This document shows positions 1-10,541 of a DNA stretch of 64,000 nt, one piece after another. The position numbers and the translations under genes were made by a program. Source of the stretch: Brevundimonas sp. NIBR11 (lineage in GTDB: Bacteria; Pseudomonadota; Alphaproteobacteria; Caulobacterales; Caulobacteraceae). Location: assembly GCF_027912535.1 (NCBI RefSeq), contig NZ_CP115465.1, positions 972,001 through 1,036,000 of the forward strand. The letters run 5' to 3'. Numbering within the stretch: position 1 is the stretch's first letter; each line of letters begins with the position of its first letter. Below the pieces are notes generated by a model. The model was not told the origin of the DNA and ran no database searches. It saw nothing but the letters and a program-made list of their open reading frames with translations.

Positions 1-101
1 AGCTCGGTGATGCGCTCGACGTGCTTGGGCGCCAGGTCGGGGCGCAGCTTGATGACGACGTCACCGGTGTCGAGGGTCAGGGTCAGGGTCTGGTCGGCCA
101 T
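1..101 (-). CDS. Peptidyl-prolyl cis-trans isomerase, cyclophilin type (5' end only)
   Basis: Only the first 33 codons are in the window; the gene runs off the left edge. The visible N-terminus (MADQTLTLTLDTGDVVIKL, then RPDLAPKHVERI) is the typical opening of short cytoplasmic cyclophilins: a beta strand, a GDVVIKL strand and the AP-HVERI helix. These enzymes isomerise proline peptide bonds during protein folding. There is no signal peptide in the visible part. An AAGGAAG ribosome-binding site lies just upstream of the ATG. It is divergent from rlmE. The catalytic part cannot be checked here. Confidence 0.8.
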   Translation of the reverse strand, partial: MADQTLTLTLDTGDVVIKLRPDLAPKHVERITE

Positions 102-171
102 GGGGCGCTTCCTTTTCGGATGATGGGCGGGGGTCATAGCCGCTGAGGGCCGTCGGCGCTATGTGAGGGCG

Positions 172-900
172 ATGAGTGAAGACGACAAGCCCGCACCCGC
201 CCCCTCTCAACCGGCAAGACGCAAGATGGTTCGCCCGCCGACCGGCGGCACGGCGGCCGGCCGGGGCATGGGCACCCAGATCAAGACGGCCGACAAGAAA
301 TCGATGTCGTCCATCCAGTGGATCAAGCGCCAGCTGGCCGATCCCTGGTCGGAGAAAGCGCGCGCCGAGGGCTGGCGCAGCCGGGCGGCGTTCAAATTCT
401 CGGAGATCGACGACAAATTCCATCTGGTGAAGAAGGGCTCGCGGGTCATCGATCTGGGCGCGGCGCCGGGCGGCTGGGTGCAGGTCTGCGTCAACCGGGG
501 CGCGGCGGCGGTGGTCGGGGTGGACCTCTTACCCATCGAGCCGATTCCGGGCTCGACGCTGGTGCAGGCGGACTTCACCGATCCGGGGGTGGATCAGCAA
601 CTGATCGACCTCCTCGGCGGCGCGCCGGATCTGGTCATCTCGGACATGGCCCACAACACGGTGGGACACCGCCAGACGGACCACCTGAAGATCATCGCGC
701 TCATTGAAATCGCGGCGGATTTCGCGATCCGGACCCTGCGTCCCGGCGGGCATTTCGTGACCAAGAATTTCCAGGGCGGGGATGCAGGCACCGTGCTGGC
801 CGACCTGCGCGCCAACTTCCAGGACGTGAAATACGTCAAGCCCGCCGCCAGCCGGAAGGGCTCGTCGGAGGTCTATCTGGTGGCTTTGAACAAGCGGTGA
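172..900 (+). CDS. rlmE: 23S rRNA (uridine-2'-O) methyltransferase RlmE (FtsJ/RrmJ)
   Basis: Methylates the 2'-OH of U2552 in the A-loop of 23S rRNA, using S-adenosylmethionine. The Rossmann core begins at VIDLGAAPGGW. All four residues of the family's K-D-K-E tetrad are present: Lys in RSRAAFKFSEID, Asp in LVISDMAHN, Lys in HFVTKNFQGG and Glu in KGSSEVYLVA. The protein has 242 residues, longer than the E. coli enzyme because of a basic, proline-rich N-terminal tail of about 50 residues. The ATG at 172 is preferred because GAGGGCG lies just before it. An in-frame GTG at 163 would add three residues. Its TGA overlaps the GTG of the next gene. Confidence 0.93.
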   Translation: MSEDDKPAPAPSQPARRKMVRPPTGGTAAGRGMGTQIKTADKKSMSSIQWIKRQLADPWSEKARAEGWRSRAAFKFSEIDDKFHLVKKGSRVIDLGAAPGGWVQVCVNRGAAAVVGVDLLPIEPIPGSTLVQADFTDPGVDQQLIDLLGGAPDLVISDMAHNTVGHRQTDHLKIIALIEIAADFAIRTLRPGGHFVTKNFQGGDAGTVLADLRANFQDVKYVKPAASRKGSSEVYLVALNKR

Positions 901-1976
901 GCGAGGTTGAGGTCCGGGCCGCCTTCGCCAAACAGGCGGCCATCTGCACGACGTCGGGCGCGCCTTTCACCGGCCGGGTCTGCGGCCTGATCGGGGAGCG
1001 GCTGGACCGATCGTCGGCGATCGGGCGGCGGGTGCTGGACTGGCCGGGCAATCCCTCGCACGAGGGCGACGCGCTGCCGCTGCGGCTGGCGGGCGGATTG
1101 CACGCTCTGGCGCGATCAGACGCTGATGCGGCCCTGAGCGCGCTCTATCCGCCGAACGCGGCCCCGGATGAAGACGCGCAGATCTGGGAAATCCTGGCGG
1201 GATCTCTCGTTTCCAACGCGGCGCAGTTGGACCCATGGCTCGACGGCCCGCCCCAGACTAACGAGGTCGGACGCTCCGGGGGGCTGATGGCCGGGCTGCT
1301 GGTGCTGGCCGAGCGGTTCGGCCTCCCGTTGGCCCTCTATGAGCTGGGCGCCAGCGCGGGGCTGAACTCGCGGCTGGATCGCTATGCCTATCGCCTCGGC
1401 GAGACGGATGCCGGGGACGCGGGATCGGCCGTGCGGCTGACGCCGGAATGGCGGGGCGAGGGGTCTCCGCCGGCCGCCGAGGTCCGCGTGCTTCGGCGCA
1501 GTGGCGTGGATCGGCATCCGCTCGATCCTACCGATCCGGCGACGCGAGAGACGCTCAGCGCCTATGTCTGGGCCGACCAGCGCGAGCGGCTGGCGCGGCT
1601 GGAGGCGGCGCTGGCGATCGCGGCGGCGACCCCCGCGCGGATCGACACCGGCGACGCGGCCGACTGGCTGGAGGCGGAACTGGCCGTCGAGCCCAAGCCC
1701 GGCCTGTGCCGCGTGGTGATGCACACAATCGCCTTCCAGTATTTCCCGCCGGATGTTCAGGCGCGGGTCCGGGCGCGGATCGAGGCCGCCGGCGCGCAGG
1801 CGACCGATGACGCTCCGGTCGCGTGGTTGACCTACGAAGCCGAGGGGGCGGGCTTCGAACGCTGGCCGATGCTGCGGCTGCGGGCCTGGCCCGACGGGCG
1901 GGACATCGCCTTGGCGCGCGGCCACCCGCACGGCGCCTGGTACGAGTGGTTCAGCGCACCACCGGCGTCAGGCTGA
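897..1976 (+). CDS. DUF2332 family protein
   Basis: A 359-residue protein of the DUF2332 family, function unknown. Recognisable stretches are the N-terminal FAKQAAICTTSGAPFTGRVC region, the central ELGASAGLNSRLDRYAY segment and a C-terminal half with VVMHTIAFQYF. The segment ELGASAGLN resembles a nucleotide- or SAM-binding glycine loop, but I would not call it a methyltransferase on that alone. It starts on a GTG whose last two bases are part of the rlmE stop (GTGA), so the two are probably co-translated. Its last 26 bases overlap the end of the convergent antiporter gene. Confidence 0.8.
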   Translation: MSEVEVRAAFAKQAAICTTSGAPFTGRVCGLIGERLDRSSAIGRRVLDWPGNPSHEGDALPLRLAGGLHALARSDADAALSALYPPNAAPDEDAQIWEILAGSLVSNAAQLDPWLDGPPQTNEVGRSGGLMAGLLVLAERFGLPLALYELGASAGLNSRLDRYAYRLGETDAGDAGSAVRLTPEWRGEGSPPAAEVRVLRRSGVDRHPLDPTDPATRETLSAYVWADQRERLARLEAALAIAAATPARIDTGDAADWLEAELAVEPKPGLCRVVMHTIAFQYFPPDVQARVRARIEAAGAQATDDAPVAWLTYEAEGAGFERWPMLRLRAWPDGRDIALARGHPHGAWYEWFSAPPASG

Positions 1977-3501
1977 GCTCCATCCGGTCCAGCTCTTCCT
2001 CGAGCTGGAAGTAGGCCGCGTCGCTGATCCGGCCCGACATGCGAAGGTCGACCAGGGCCTCGCGCTTGGCCTCGAGCACGGCGCCCAGCAGCCGGTCCTG
2101 CTCGCTGAAGATGCGACCGTCCTCCGGCGAGGCCTTTTCGAGCGCCGTCATCCGTTCCGCATAGTCGGCGCGCAGGCGAGCGGCGATGGCCCCTTCGGTC
2201 TTGCTGACGTGGCCCAGTCCGGCGTCCAGCACGGTCTTTCGGGCAAGATGGACTTCGCGGGCCAGCTGCCCGTCGTCGCGGATCTTCAGCAGGCGGATCA
2301 GTGGGCCCAGCGTCAGCCCCTGGATCGACAAGGTGCCCAGCACCACCGCGAAGGTGGCCAGGAGAATCAGGTCGCGATGCGGAAAATTGTCGGGGAGGGC
2401 GTAGGCAGTGGCCAGGCTGACCACGCCGCGCATGCCGGACCAGCCAACGACCAATCCCGTCTTCAGCGTCGGCGGCGCCTGTCCGCCGGGCGGGTTGGCG
2501 CCGACTGTGCGGTTCTTGATCTGGGCGGCGACATTGTACGTCATGACCCAGGCCAGGCGGGCGGCGACCGCGACCCCCAGGATGATCAGGGCGAAGACGG
2601 CGTATTCACTGCGCTGGCCCGGTTCCAGCGCGCGCCAGATGGGACCGATCTGCAGGCCTACGATGGCGAAGGCCGTGGCGTTGAGGGCAAAGACCGCCGT
2701 CTCCCACACCGCATAGGAGGGCACGCGCAGGGCCGCCGAGCTCCGTCGGGCGCTGAGGCGGGCGGCCACCAGGCCGTAGACCACCACGGTGATGATGGCC
2801 GAGACCTGCACCTGCTCGGCGATGAGCCAGACCCCGAAGGTGAAGATGAACTGGGTCAGGATGGCCAGGGGCGCGTCTTCGATCCGACCGTTGATCTGGC
2901 TGGCCAGCCATCCGGCGGCCACGCCCAGGATCACGCTGCCGATCACCATCCAGACCAGCATGGCGACAAGGGGCCAGCCGACGACCAACCCTGCGGTCGC
3001 CGCCGTGACAGCAAGGCGATAGGTCAACAGTGAGGTAGCGTCGTTGAACAGGCTCTCGCCCTCCAGCACGACCCGGACCCGGTGCGGCACAGGGACGGCC
3101 CGCAGGACCGAAGTGGCGGCGGCCGCATCCGGAGGAGCGACGATGGCGCCCAACGCAATCGCGACCGGCCAGGCCATCGACGGCTCCAGCGCCCGCGCCG
3201 CCAGGGCGACGGCTACGACGGTGACGCCGACCGCGACGATGGTCAGGAAGATAATCGGGACCGCGTTGCGTTTGAGATCCCTCGGCGAACTGTCGAAGGC
3301 GGCATCCAGCAGCACCGGCGCCACGAACAGGGCCAGCACCAGTTCCGGATCGAGGGTCAGCTCGGGAGCCCACGGCAGGAAGGCGACGGCCGCGCCGCCC
3401 AGGGCCAGGAAGGGCGGGAAGGGGGCGTTGAGCCTGCGCGCCAGCAGCGAGAGCAGGACCGCGCCGATCAGGATCAGAAGCAGGGCTTCGAAGGCGTGCA
3501 T
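1951..3501 (-). CDS. CPA1-family Na+/H+ antiporter
   Basis: A 516-residue inner-membrane cation/proton antiporter. The first about 400 residues form 11 to 13 hydrophobic segments, and the family's ion-binding motif is visible in GESLFNDATSLL, with the ND pair after a glycine/glutamate. A further conserved stretch is GWSGMRGVVSLATAYALP near the end of the membrane part. The C-terminal about 110 residues are hydrophilic and probably cytoplasmic and helical. The family exchanges Na+ or K+ for H+ in pH and salt homeostasis; the exact ion cannot be told from sequence. Its 3' end overlaps the convergent DUF2332 gene by 26 bases. Confidence 0.88.
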   Translation of the reverse strand: MHAFEALLLILIGAVLLSLLARRLNAPFPPFLALGGAAVAFLPWAPELTLDPELVLALFVAPVLLDAAFDSSPRDLKRNAVPIIFLTIVAVGVTVVAVALAARALEPSMAWPVAIALGAIVAPPDAAAATSVLRAVPVPHRVRVVLEGESLFNDATSLLTYRLAVTAATAGLVVGWPLVAMLVWMVIGSVILGVAAGWLASQINGRIEDAPLAILTQFIFTFGVWLIAEQVQVSAIITVVVYGLVAARLSARRSSAALRVPSYAVWETAVFALNATAFAIVGLQIGPIWRALEPGQRSEYAVFALIILGVAVAARLAWVMTYNVAAQIKNRTVGANPPGGQAPPTLKTGLVVGWSGMRGVVSLATAYALPDNFPHRDLILLATFAVVLGTLSIQGLTLGPLIRLLKIRDDGQLAREVHLARKTVLDAGLGHVSKTEGAIAARLRADYAERMTALEKASPEDGRIFSEQDRLLGAVLEAKREALVDLRMSGRISDAAYFQLEEELDRMELSLTPVVR

Positions 3502-3552
3502 GGATGAAGCCTACAGCCCCAAGGCTCCGCGACAAGCCGCCGCGGACGGCGT

Positions 3553-4083
3553 TCAGGCGGGCTGGGGTGCGCGGCGCGCCTCCCGGGCGGCCCAGATGCG
3601 GTCGTGGACGGCGAAGAAGACCATCTGCACCAGGGGCTCGGCGATGCCGATGGTCAGGGCCGCACGCCAGTCCCGCGTGATGGCGAAGGCGACCGTCACG
3701 GCGACGCAGAAATGCATGACGCCATAGGTCAGCGTCTTGACGGCGATCTTCTTCAGCGACGGCAGCCCATGCGGATGGCCATGGTGGGCGCGGGTCCGGG
3801 CCTGCTCCTCGGCGTCCATGACGTCGAGGCGGGCGGTGAAGGCCTCGGCCGTCTCCTCGATGGGCGTGCCCGCGCGACGGCGCTCGATCCGATGCCAGAT
3901 GCGGTCGTGGAAGGAGTAGGCGACGGTCTGGAAGAAGGGCTCGACCACCCCGATGGCCAGGGCCATGCGCCAATCACGCGTGATGACCAGGGCGACCAGC
4001 ATGGCGACGATCAGGTGCATCACGCCGTAGGAGGCGATCTTGAGCGCAAGGCTCCGCACGGACCGGGCGAGAGTGACGACCAT
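3553..4083 (-). CDS. Membrane protein with two tandem DUF2061 domains
   Basis: A 176-residue protein made of two copies of the same small two-helix membrane domain (DUF2061, function unknown). Copy 1 (about residues 8-65) and copy 2 (about 108-168) share the motifs K-IAS/K-TLTYGVMH, AxxVALVIT/AVTVAFAITRDWR, IGVVEPF/IGIAEPL and HDRIWHR/HDRIWAA. The linker between them is charged and histidine-rich (RAHHGHPHG). The duplication is clear from sequence; no function is known to me. The gene is divergent from guaB. The alternative is two fused ancestral genes, which would give the same sequence. Confidence 0.8.
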   Translation of the reverse strand: MVVTLARSVRSLALKIASYGVMHLIVAMLVALVITRDWRMALAIGVVEPFFQTVAYSFHDRIWHRIERRRAGTPIEETAEAFTARLDVMDAEEQARTRAHHGHPHGLPSLKKIAVKTLTYGVMHFCVAVTVAFAITRDWRAALTIGIAEPLVQMVFFAVHDRIWAAREARRAPQPA

Positions 4084-4165
4084 CTGCAGGGGAGAATGTT
4101 AGCCCGGGCTGAAAGTTTCAAGTCCGACTGAAAACTTACGTGACCGGCCGTCCGCCTCGGACCGG

Positions 4166-5675
<1,510 letters not shown>

Positions 5676-5678
5676 ACG

Positions 5679-6080
5679 ATGTTCAACATGACGCCGGAAC
5701 TGACCTATGCGGCCCTGACGATCCTGCTGGCGGTGGTGCAGATCTTCCTGCCCGCCACCGGCCGGACCCTGCAGCACGGCGCCAAATGGAACGCCGGGCC
5801 GCGCGACGCGGCCGTGCCGCCGTCGAACGTCGTCACCGGTCGTCTCGAGCGGGCCCAGGCCAATCTCTACGAGACCCTGCCCCTGTTCTTCGCGGCGGTG
5901 CTGATCGCCCACATCGCGGGCGAGGACGGATTTCTGACGTACTGGGGCGCCACCCTCTATTTCTGGGCTCGCGTCGCCTATGTGCCGCTCTATGCGTTCG
6001 GCGTGACCGGCGTGCGCAGCCTGGCCTTCCTCATATCGCTCGCCGGTCTTCTGATGATCGTCGCCGCCCTGTTCGTCTGA
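5679..6080 (+). CDS. MAPEG family membrane protein
   Basis: A 133-residue membrane protein with four hydrophobic segments and the MAPEG signature region RLERAQANLYETLPLF (about residues 57-72), in which the Arg/Asn/Glu pattern is where glutathione contacts are made in characterised relatives. The family includes microsomal glutathione transferases and many bacterial proteins of unknown role. It starts three bases after the guaB stop, so it is almost certainly in the guaB operon. The link to purine metabolism is probably positional only. Confidence 0.85.
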   Translation: MFNMTPELTYAALTILLAVVQIFLPATGRTLQHGAKWNAGPRDAAVPPSNVVTGRLERAQANLYETLPLFFAAVLIAHIAGEDGFLTYWGATLYFWARVAYVPLYAFGVTGVRSLAFLISLAGLLMIVAALFV

Positions 6081-6088
6081 AAGCCTAA

Positions 6089-7504
6089 GTGACCCCAGCC
6101 GCTCGTCTCGCCGCCGCCGCCTCCGTCCTCGACAGCATCGCCCAGGGACGCCAGCCGGCCGAGGCCGTCCTCAAGGCCTGGGGAGCCGCCAACCGGTACG
6201 CCGGGTCCAAGGACCGCCGCGCCATCGCCGATCAGGTCTACAAGATCCTGCGCGCGCGCGGCCGTCTGGTCTGGGCCATGGGCGGGCGCGAGGACGGGCG
6301 AGCGCTGGTCATCGGCTCGTTGAGCCTTATCGACGGCCTGTCGCTGGAAGAGATCGAGGCTCTGCACTCGGGCGACGGCTACGGCCCCAAGCCCCTGTCG
6401 AAGCAGGAACGCGCCCGCATCAGCCTGACTGACGACGGCGCCCCGGCATGGGCGCTCGCCGGCCTGCCCGAGTTCGTGGTCGAGGACTTCAAGAACACCT
6501 TCGGCGACCGCTGGGCCGAGGAGGCGGCTGCATTGATGCAGCCGCGGGCGCCGATCGATCTGCGCGTCAATCTGGCGAAGGCGTCGGTGAAGGAGGTCGA
6601 GGCCGAACTTCGCGCCGAGGGCCTGTCGCCCGATCGCACGCCGTGGTCGGCCGCCGGCCTGCGTCTCGCCGCCGAGCCGCCGCCGAACGTCCAGGCGCTG
6701 GAGGCCTTCAAACAGGGCCGCATGGAAATCCAGGACGAAGGCAGCCAGATCACCTGCTGGCTGGCCGGCGTCCAGCCCGGCATGACCGTCGTCGACTATT
6801 GCGCCGGGGGCGGGGGCAAGACCCTGGGCCTGGCGATGCAGGGTCTGGCCGTCGGCGCCTCGCGTACTGAAGCCGCGCCTCCCGAGGATGACAAGGTCTG
6901 GAGCCCGACCGGTTGGGTCGATGCGCCGAAAACGAAGGCCAAGCCAGCCACGATCGCCAAGGCTGAGGGCCGTCTGATCGCCTGCGACGTGGTCCAGAAG
7001 CGGCTCGACAACATCCGGCCCCGGCTGGCCCGCGCGGGCGTGGAGGCGGAGCTGATCCACCTTGGCCCCAACGGCGGCGGCGTCGAGGACATCATCGGTC
7101 AGGCGGACGTCGTGTTCGTCGATGCGCCCTGCACCGGATCCGGCACCTGGCGGCGCAAGCCCGAGGACGCCTGGCGCCTGAGCGTCGAGGACGTCGACCG
7201 GATGCACTCGCTGCAGAAGGCGATCCTCGCCCGGGCCGCCAAGCTGGTGAAGCCGGGTGGCCGTCTGGTCTATGTGACCTGTTCCATGCTGCGTCAGGAG
7301 AACGAGGCCAGCGTAGACGCCTTCGAGGAGGATCACGACGACTTCGTCCCGGTCGCCATCTCCGATGCGTTGAATAACCCAGCTGTCACCGATGCAGGCC
7401 GCGCGAAGTTGGCCGAGATCGCCGAAGGTCACCGCCTGCGCATGTCGCCGGCCGCCACCGGCACCGACGGCTTCTTCGCCGCCGTCTATGAGCGCGTGGC
7501 GTGA
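6089..7504 (+). CDS. RsmB-type RNA (cytosine-5) methyltransferase
   Basis: A 471-residue SAM-dependent m5C RNA methyltransferase of the RsmB/NOP2/Sun family, acting on rRNA in characterised members. The N-terminal about 150 residues match the NusB-like helical region. The catalytic domain shows QDEGSQITCW, the SAM loop VVDYCAGGGGKTLG, the motif IV DAPCTGSGTWRRKPE with Cys about 348, and the motif VI YVTCSM with the catalytic Cys about 398. Between the SAM loop and the next strand there is an extra stretch of about 40 residues (about 255-295, rich in Ala, Pro and Lys). The start is a GTG at 6089. Its stop overlaps the next gene's GTG. The exact target base is not determinable from sequence. 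Confidence 0.9.
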   Translation: MTPAARLAAAASVLDSIAQGRQPAEAVLKAWGAANRYAGSKDRRAIADQVYKILRARGRLVWAMGGREDGRALVIGSLSLIDGLSLEEIEALHSGDGYGPKPLSKQERARISLTDDGAPAWALAGLPEFVVEDFKNTFGDRWAEEAAALMQPRAPIDLRVNLAKASVKEVEAELRAEGLSPDRTPWSAAGLRLAAEPPPNVQALEAFKQGRMEIQDEGSQITCWLAGVQPGMTVVDYCAGGGGKTLGLAMQGLAVGASRTEAAPPEDDKVWSPTGWVDAPKTKAKPATIAKAEGRLIACDVVQKRLDNIRPRLARAGVEAELIHLGPNGGGVEDIIGQADVVFVDAPCTGSGTWRRKPEDAWRLSVEDVDRMHSLQKAILARAAKLVKPGGRLVYVTCSMLRQENEASVDAFEEDHDDFVPVAISDALNNPAVTDAGRAKLAEIAEGHRLRMSPAATGTDGFFAAVYERVA

Positions 7505-8157
7505 GCCGGACCTTTGAACTCACTCAATTCGGGCCGCTGACGGCCCTGTGCGTCATGGCCGCCGAGCTCGAATACGGCCCGGCCCTGAAGGCGCGCATCA
7601 AGCCCCTGATCACCGGCGTCGGCCCGGTCGAGGCCGCTGTCGGCACGACCGAGGCCCTGGCCCTGCTGGAACGGGACGGCGCCCTGCCGGACCTGATCAT
7701 TTCCCTGGGCTCTGCGGGGTCGCAGACCCTGGATCACGGCCGCGTCTATTGGGTCGACGAGGTCAGCTATCGCGACATGGACGCCTCCGCGATCGGCTTC
7801 GCCAAGGGCGTGACCCCCTTCCTCGACGAAGAGCCGGTCCTCACCCTCGCCAGCGGTCCGGCGGGCCAGCCCTATGCGCGCCTCGCCACCGGGGCCAGCG
7901 TCGTGTCGGGCGAGGCCTATGACGATATCGACGCCGAGATGGTGGACATGGAAACCTATGCCGTCGTCCGCGCCGCCGCGAAATTCGGCGTCCCGGTCAT
8001 GGGTCTGCGCGGAATCAGTGACGGCAAGGCCGACCTGACCGTGCTGGAAGACTGGACCAACACCCTGTCGGTGATCGACGAAGGCCTCGCCGAGGCCCTG
8101 GACCTTCTGAAAGCCGAGTTTGAACGCCTGACCGCCGAAGCGGGGGAGGGCGCATGA
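7501..8157 (+). CDS. 5'-methylthioadenosine/S-adenosylhomocysteine nucleosidase-like protein
   Basis: A 218-residue member of the purine/uridine phosphorylase superfamily. Motifs fitting MTA/SAH nucleosidases are the N-terminal CVMAAELEYGPAL, the TGVGPVEAAVGT loop, the LGSAGS strand, VDMETYAVVRAA with the ribose-binding Met-Glu, and RGISDG with the catalytic Asp. The reaction releases adenine from methylthioadenosine or S-adenosylhomocysteine, recycling SAM by-products. That would suit a neighbour of two methyltransferases. The GTG start overlaps the preceding TGA. Other nucleosidases of the same fold are possible. Confidence 0.82.
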   Translation: MSRTFELTQFGPLTALCVMAAELEYGPALKARIKPLITGVGPVEAAVGTTEALALLERDGALPDLIISLGSAGSQTLDHGRVYWVDEVSYRDMDASAIGFAKGVTPFLDEEPVLTLASGPAGQPYARLATGASVVSGEAYDDIDAEMVDMETYAVVRAAAKFGVPVMGLRGISDGKADLTVLEDWTNTLSVIDEGLAEALDLLKAEFERLTAEAGEGA

Positions 8158-8531
8158 TCGCCCTCATCGCCGCCCTGACGATGATCCAGACCGATCCCGA
8201 GATCCAGGCCCGGATGTCGCACTTCCATGTCCAGTGCATGGCGAGCGCCAGCAATCAGGAACGCCGACTGGCCTGTCTGATGGACGAGACCTGGCGTCAG
8301 GATGACCAGCTGAACGCCACTTATCAGCGGATGCGGGCGCGGACGACCGCCGCCAACTGGACCAATATGCGCGATACCCAGCGGGCGTGGATCCGGGTGC
8401 GCGACGACTATTGCGCGACCGCCCGGCGGACGGCGGGCGGCGGCATCCGGGCGTCGCTGGCCTTCGCCGACTGCTATCTGACCGAGACCGTCGAGCGGCG
8501 GATATGGCTCGAGAATCAGGAGAATCGATAA
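8154..8531 (+). CDS. LprI-like / DUF1311 family protein
   Basis: A 125-residue protein with the family pattern of lysozyme inhibitor LprI N-terminal regions (DUF1311): paired cysteines ([15 protein letters not shown] and DDYCATARR...FADCYL), the core [12 protein letters not shown] and the [15 protein letters not shown] segment. The N-terminus is short and hydrophobic ([13 protein letters not shown]) and may be a signal sequence, consistent with an exported, disulfide-bonded protein. Known relatives inhibit lysozyme, but most members are uncharacterised. The ATG overlaps the preceding stop (ATGA), and its TAA overlaps the guaA ATG by one base (TAATG). Confidence 0.8.
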   Translation: MIALIAALTMIQTDPEIQARMSHFHVQCMASASNQERRLACLMDETWRQDDQLNATYQRMRARTTAANWTNMRDTQRAWIRVRDDYCATARRTAGGGIRASLAFADCYLTETVERRIWLENQENR

Positions 8532-10090
8532 TGACCGCGACCGACCACCAGAAGGTTCTCATCGTCGATTTCGGCAGCCAGGTGACCCAGCTGATCGCGC
8601 GCCGCCTGCGCGAGGCCAGTGTCTATTGCGAGATTCATCCCTACGCCAAGGCCGAGGCTGCGATGGCGGCGATGAAGCCCGCGGCCATCATCCTTTCGGG
8701 CGGCCCGGAAAGCGTCCACGAAGAGGGCAGTCCCCGCGCCCCCCATTCCGTGTTCGAGGCGGGCGTGCCGGTCCTGGGCATCTGCTACGGCGAGATGACC
8801 CTGTGCGAACAGCTGGGCGGCAAGGTCGAGGGCGGCCACACCCGCGAATTCGGCCGCGCGGCCATCACGGTCCGCAAGGAGTCGCCCCTGCTGGCCGGTC
8901 TCGCGCCGGTCGGTGAGGATGAAGAGGTGTGGATGAGCCACGGCGACAAGATCGTCGCCATCCCCGACGGCTTCGACGTCGTCGCCACCTCGTCGGGTTC
9001 GCCCTATGCCGTCATCGCCGACGAGACCCGCCGCTTCTACGGCGTCCAGTTTCACCCCGAGGTGATGCACACCCCGCGTGGCCACCAGATGCTGAAGAAC
9101 TTCACCCACGGCATCGCCGGGCTGAAGGGCGACTGGACCATGGCCGCCTATCGCGACGAGAAGATCGCCCAGATCCGCGAGCAGGTCGGCTCGGCCAAGG
9201 TCATCTGCGGCCTGTCGGGCGGCGTCGACTCGTCCGTCGCGGCGGTGCTGATCCACGAGGCCATCGGCGACCAGCTGACCTGCGTCTTCGTCGACACCGG
9301 GCTGCTGCGCAAGGACGAGGCGAAACAGGTCACGACCCTGTTCCGCGAGCACTACAACATCCCCCTGATCCACGTTGATGCGTCGAAGGAATTCCTCGGC
9401 GAACTGGCCGGTCAGTCGGATCCGGAGACCAAGCGCAAGACCATCGGCCGCGTCTTCATCGAGATCTTCGACCGCGAGGCTTCCAAGATCGAAGGCGCCG
9501 AGTTCCTCGCCCAGGGCACCCTCTACCCCGACGTGATCGAGAGCGTGTCGTCCTCGTCCGGCAAGGCCCACGTCATCAAGAGCCACCACAACGTCGGCGG
9601 TCTGCCCGACTATATGAAGCTCAAGCTTGTCGAGCCCCTGCGCGAGCTGTTCAAGGACGAGGTCCGGGCGCTGGGCCGCGAACTCGGCCTGACCGACGTC
9701 TTCGTGGGTCGCCACCCCTTCCCCGGACCGGGCCTGGCCATCCGCATTCCCGGCGAGATCACGCCCGACGCAGTGGAGACCCTGCAACAGGCCGACGCCA
9801 TCTATCTGGAAGAGATCCGCAAGGCCGGTCTCTACGACAGGATCTGGCAGGCCTTCGCCGTCCTGCTGCCGGTCAAGACCGTCGGCGTCATGGGCGACGC
9901 CCGAACCTACGAGAAGGTGCTGGCCCTGCGCGCCGTATCCTCTACCGACGGCATGACGGCGGACTTCTTCGAGTTCCCGTGGGACGTCCTGGGCAAATGC
10001 GCCACGCGAATCGTCAACGGAGTTCGGGGCGTGAACCGCGTCGTCTATGACGTGACCTCAAAGCCCCCCGGCACGATCGAGTGGGAGTGA
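8531..10090 (+). CDS. guaA: GMP synthase (glutamine-hydrolysing) GuaA
   Basis: Converts XMP to GMP with ATP and glutamine. It has 519 residues. The class I glutamine amidotransferase domain is at about 1-200, with the nucleophile Cys85 in GICYGEM and the His-Glu pair in QFHPEVMHT. It is followed by the ATP pyrophosphatase domain with the PP-loop [10 protein letters not shown] and then the dimerisation domain ending KPPGTIEWE. The ATG at 8531 was chosen because homologues begin with a short tail before [10 protein letters not shown] and because it couples to the preceding stop; longer in-frame readings run back into the LprI gene. Confidence 0.97.
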   Translation: MTATDHQKVLIVDFGSQVTQLIARRLREASVYCEIHPYAKAEAAMAAMKPAAIILSGGPESVHEEGSPRAPHSVFEAGVPVLGICYGEMTLCEQLGGKVEGGHTREFGRAAITVRKESPLLAGLAPVGEDEEVWMSHGDKIVAIPDGFDVVATSSGSPYAVIADETRRFYGVQFHPEVMHTPRGHQMLKNFTHGIAGLKGDWTMAAYRDEKIAQIREQVGSAKVICGLSGGVDSSVAAVLIHEAIGDQLTCVFVDTGLLRKDEAKQVTTLFREHYNIPLIHVDASKEFLGELAGQSDPETKRKTIGRVFIEIFDREASKIEGAEFLAQGTLYPDVIESVSSSSGKAHVIKSHHNVGGLPDYMKLKLVEPLRELFKDEVRALGRELGLTDVFVGRHPFPGPGLAIRIPGEITPDAVETLQQADAIYLEEIRKAGLYDRIWQAFAVLLPVKTVGVMGDARTYEKVLALRAVSSTDGMTADFFEFPWDVLGKCATRIVNGVRGVNRVVYDVTSKPPGTIEWE

Positions 10091-10233
10091 AGGGCGGCGG
10101 GCGTGCGGGTGCGGCCTCTGGCGAGAGGATTTGATCGATGACGGAAGGACTTCAGCGGCTGGCTTGGGTCGTGGCGATGCGCAGCCCTACCGTCGTAGCG
10201 CTTAGCGAAGAGGCTGGCTTGCGGGCGTCTCGA

Positions 10234-10434
10234 TCAATCGGTCACGGTGTCGCCGTTGCAATCGACGGCGAACAGAGATCCTGAAGCGCTCTCGACGCGG
10301 ATCCGATGGCAGTCTGGATGCTTCGCGAGCAGGGATTGGATCAGGTCGAGGACCTCTGCGGCGCGTCGCTCTTCGATCGCTTCCGTCGGACCGGCGCTCC
10401 CTTTGTGGAAGACCAGTAGTCTGTAACCCAACAT
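10234..10434 (-). CDS. Small hypothetical protein, 66 residues
   Basis: An acidic/basic mixed 66-residue protein: a short beta-like N-terminus (MLGYRLLVFHKGS), a central helix (EERRAAEVLDLIQSLLAK) and a C-terminal part (CHRIRVESASGSLFAVDCN). There is no signal peptide or membrane segment. It sits downstream of the FixJ-type regulator on the same strand with a gap of 107 bases. I do not recognise a family. The bases before it, 10091-10233, hold no gene; two copies of GGCTGGCTTG occur there. Confidence 0.55.
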   Translation of the reverse strand: MLGYRLLVFHKGSAGPTEAIEERRAAEVLDLIQSLLAKHPDCHRIRVESASGSLFAVDCNGDTVTD

Positions 10435-10541
10435 AGGCAGTGTCCTGACCCGCTGTTGAGGTCGACCGAGCCCTCCTAATGACCGATAGCGGACCTTGGC
10501 TCCATCCAAAGTCAGATTTCGCGCTTGTGTCGCCCGGTCGG

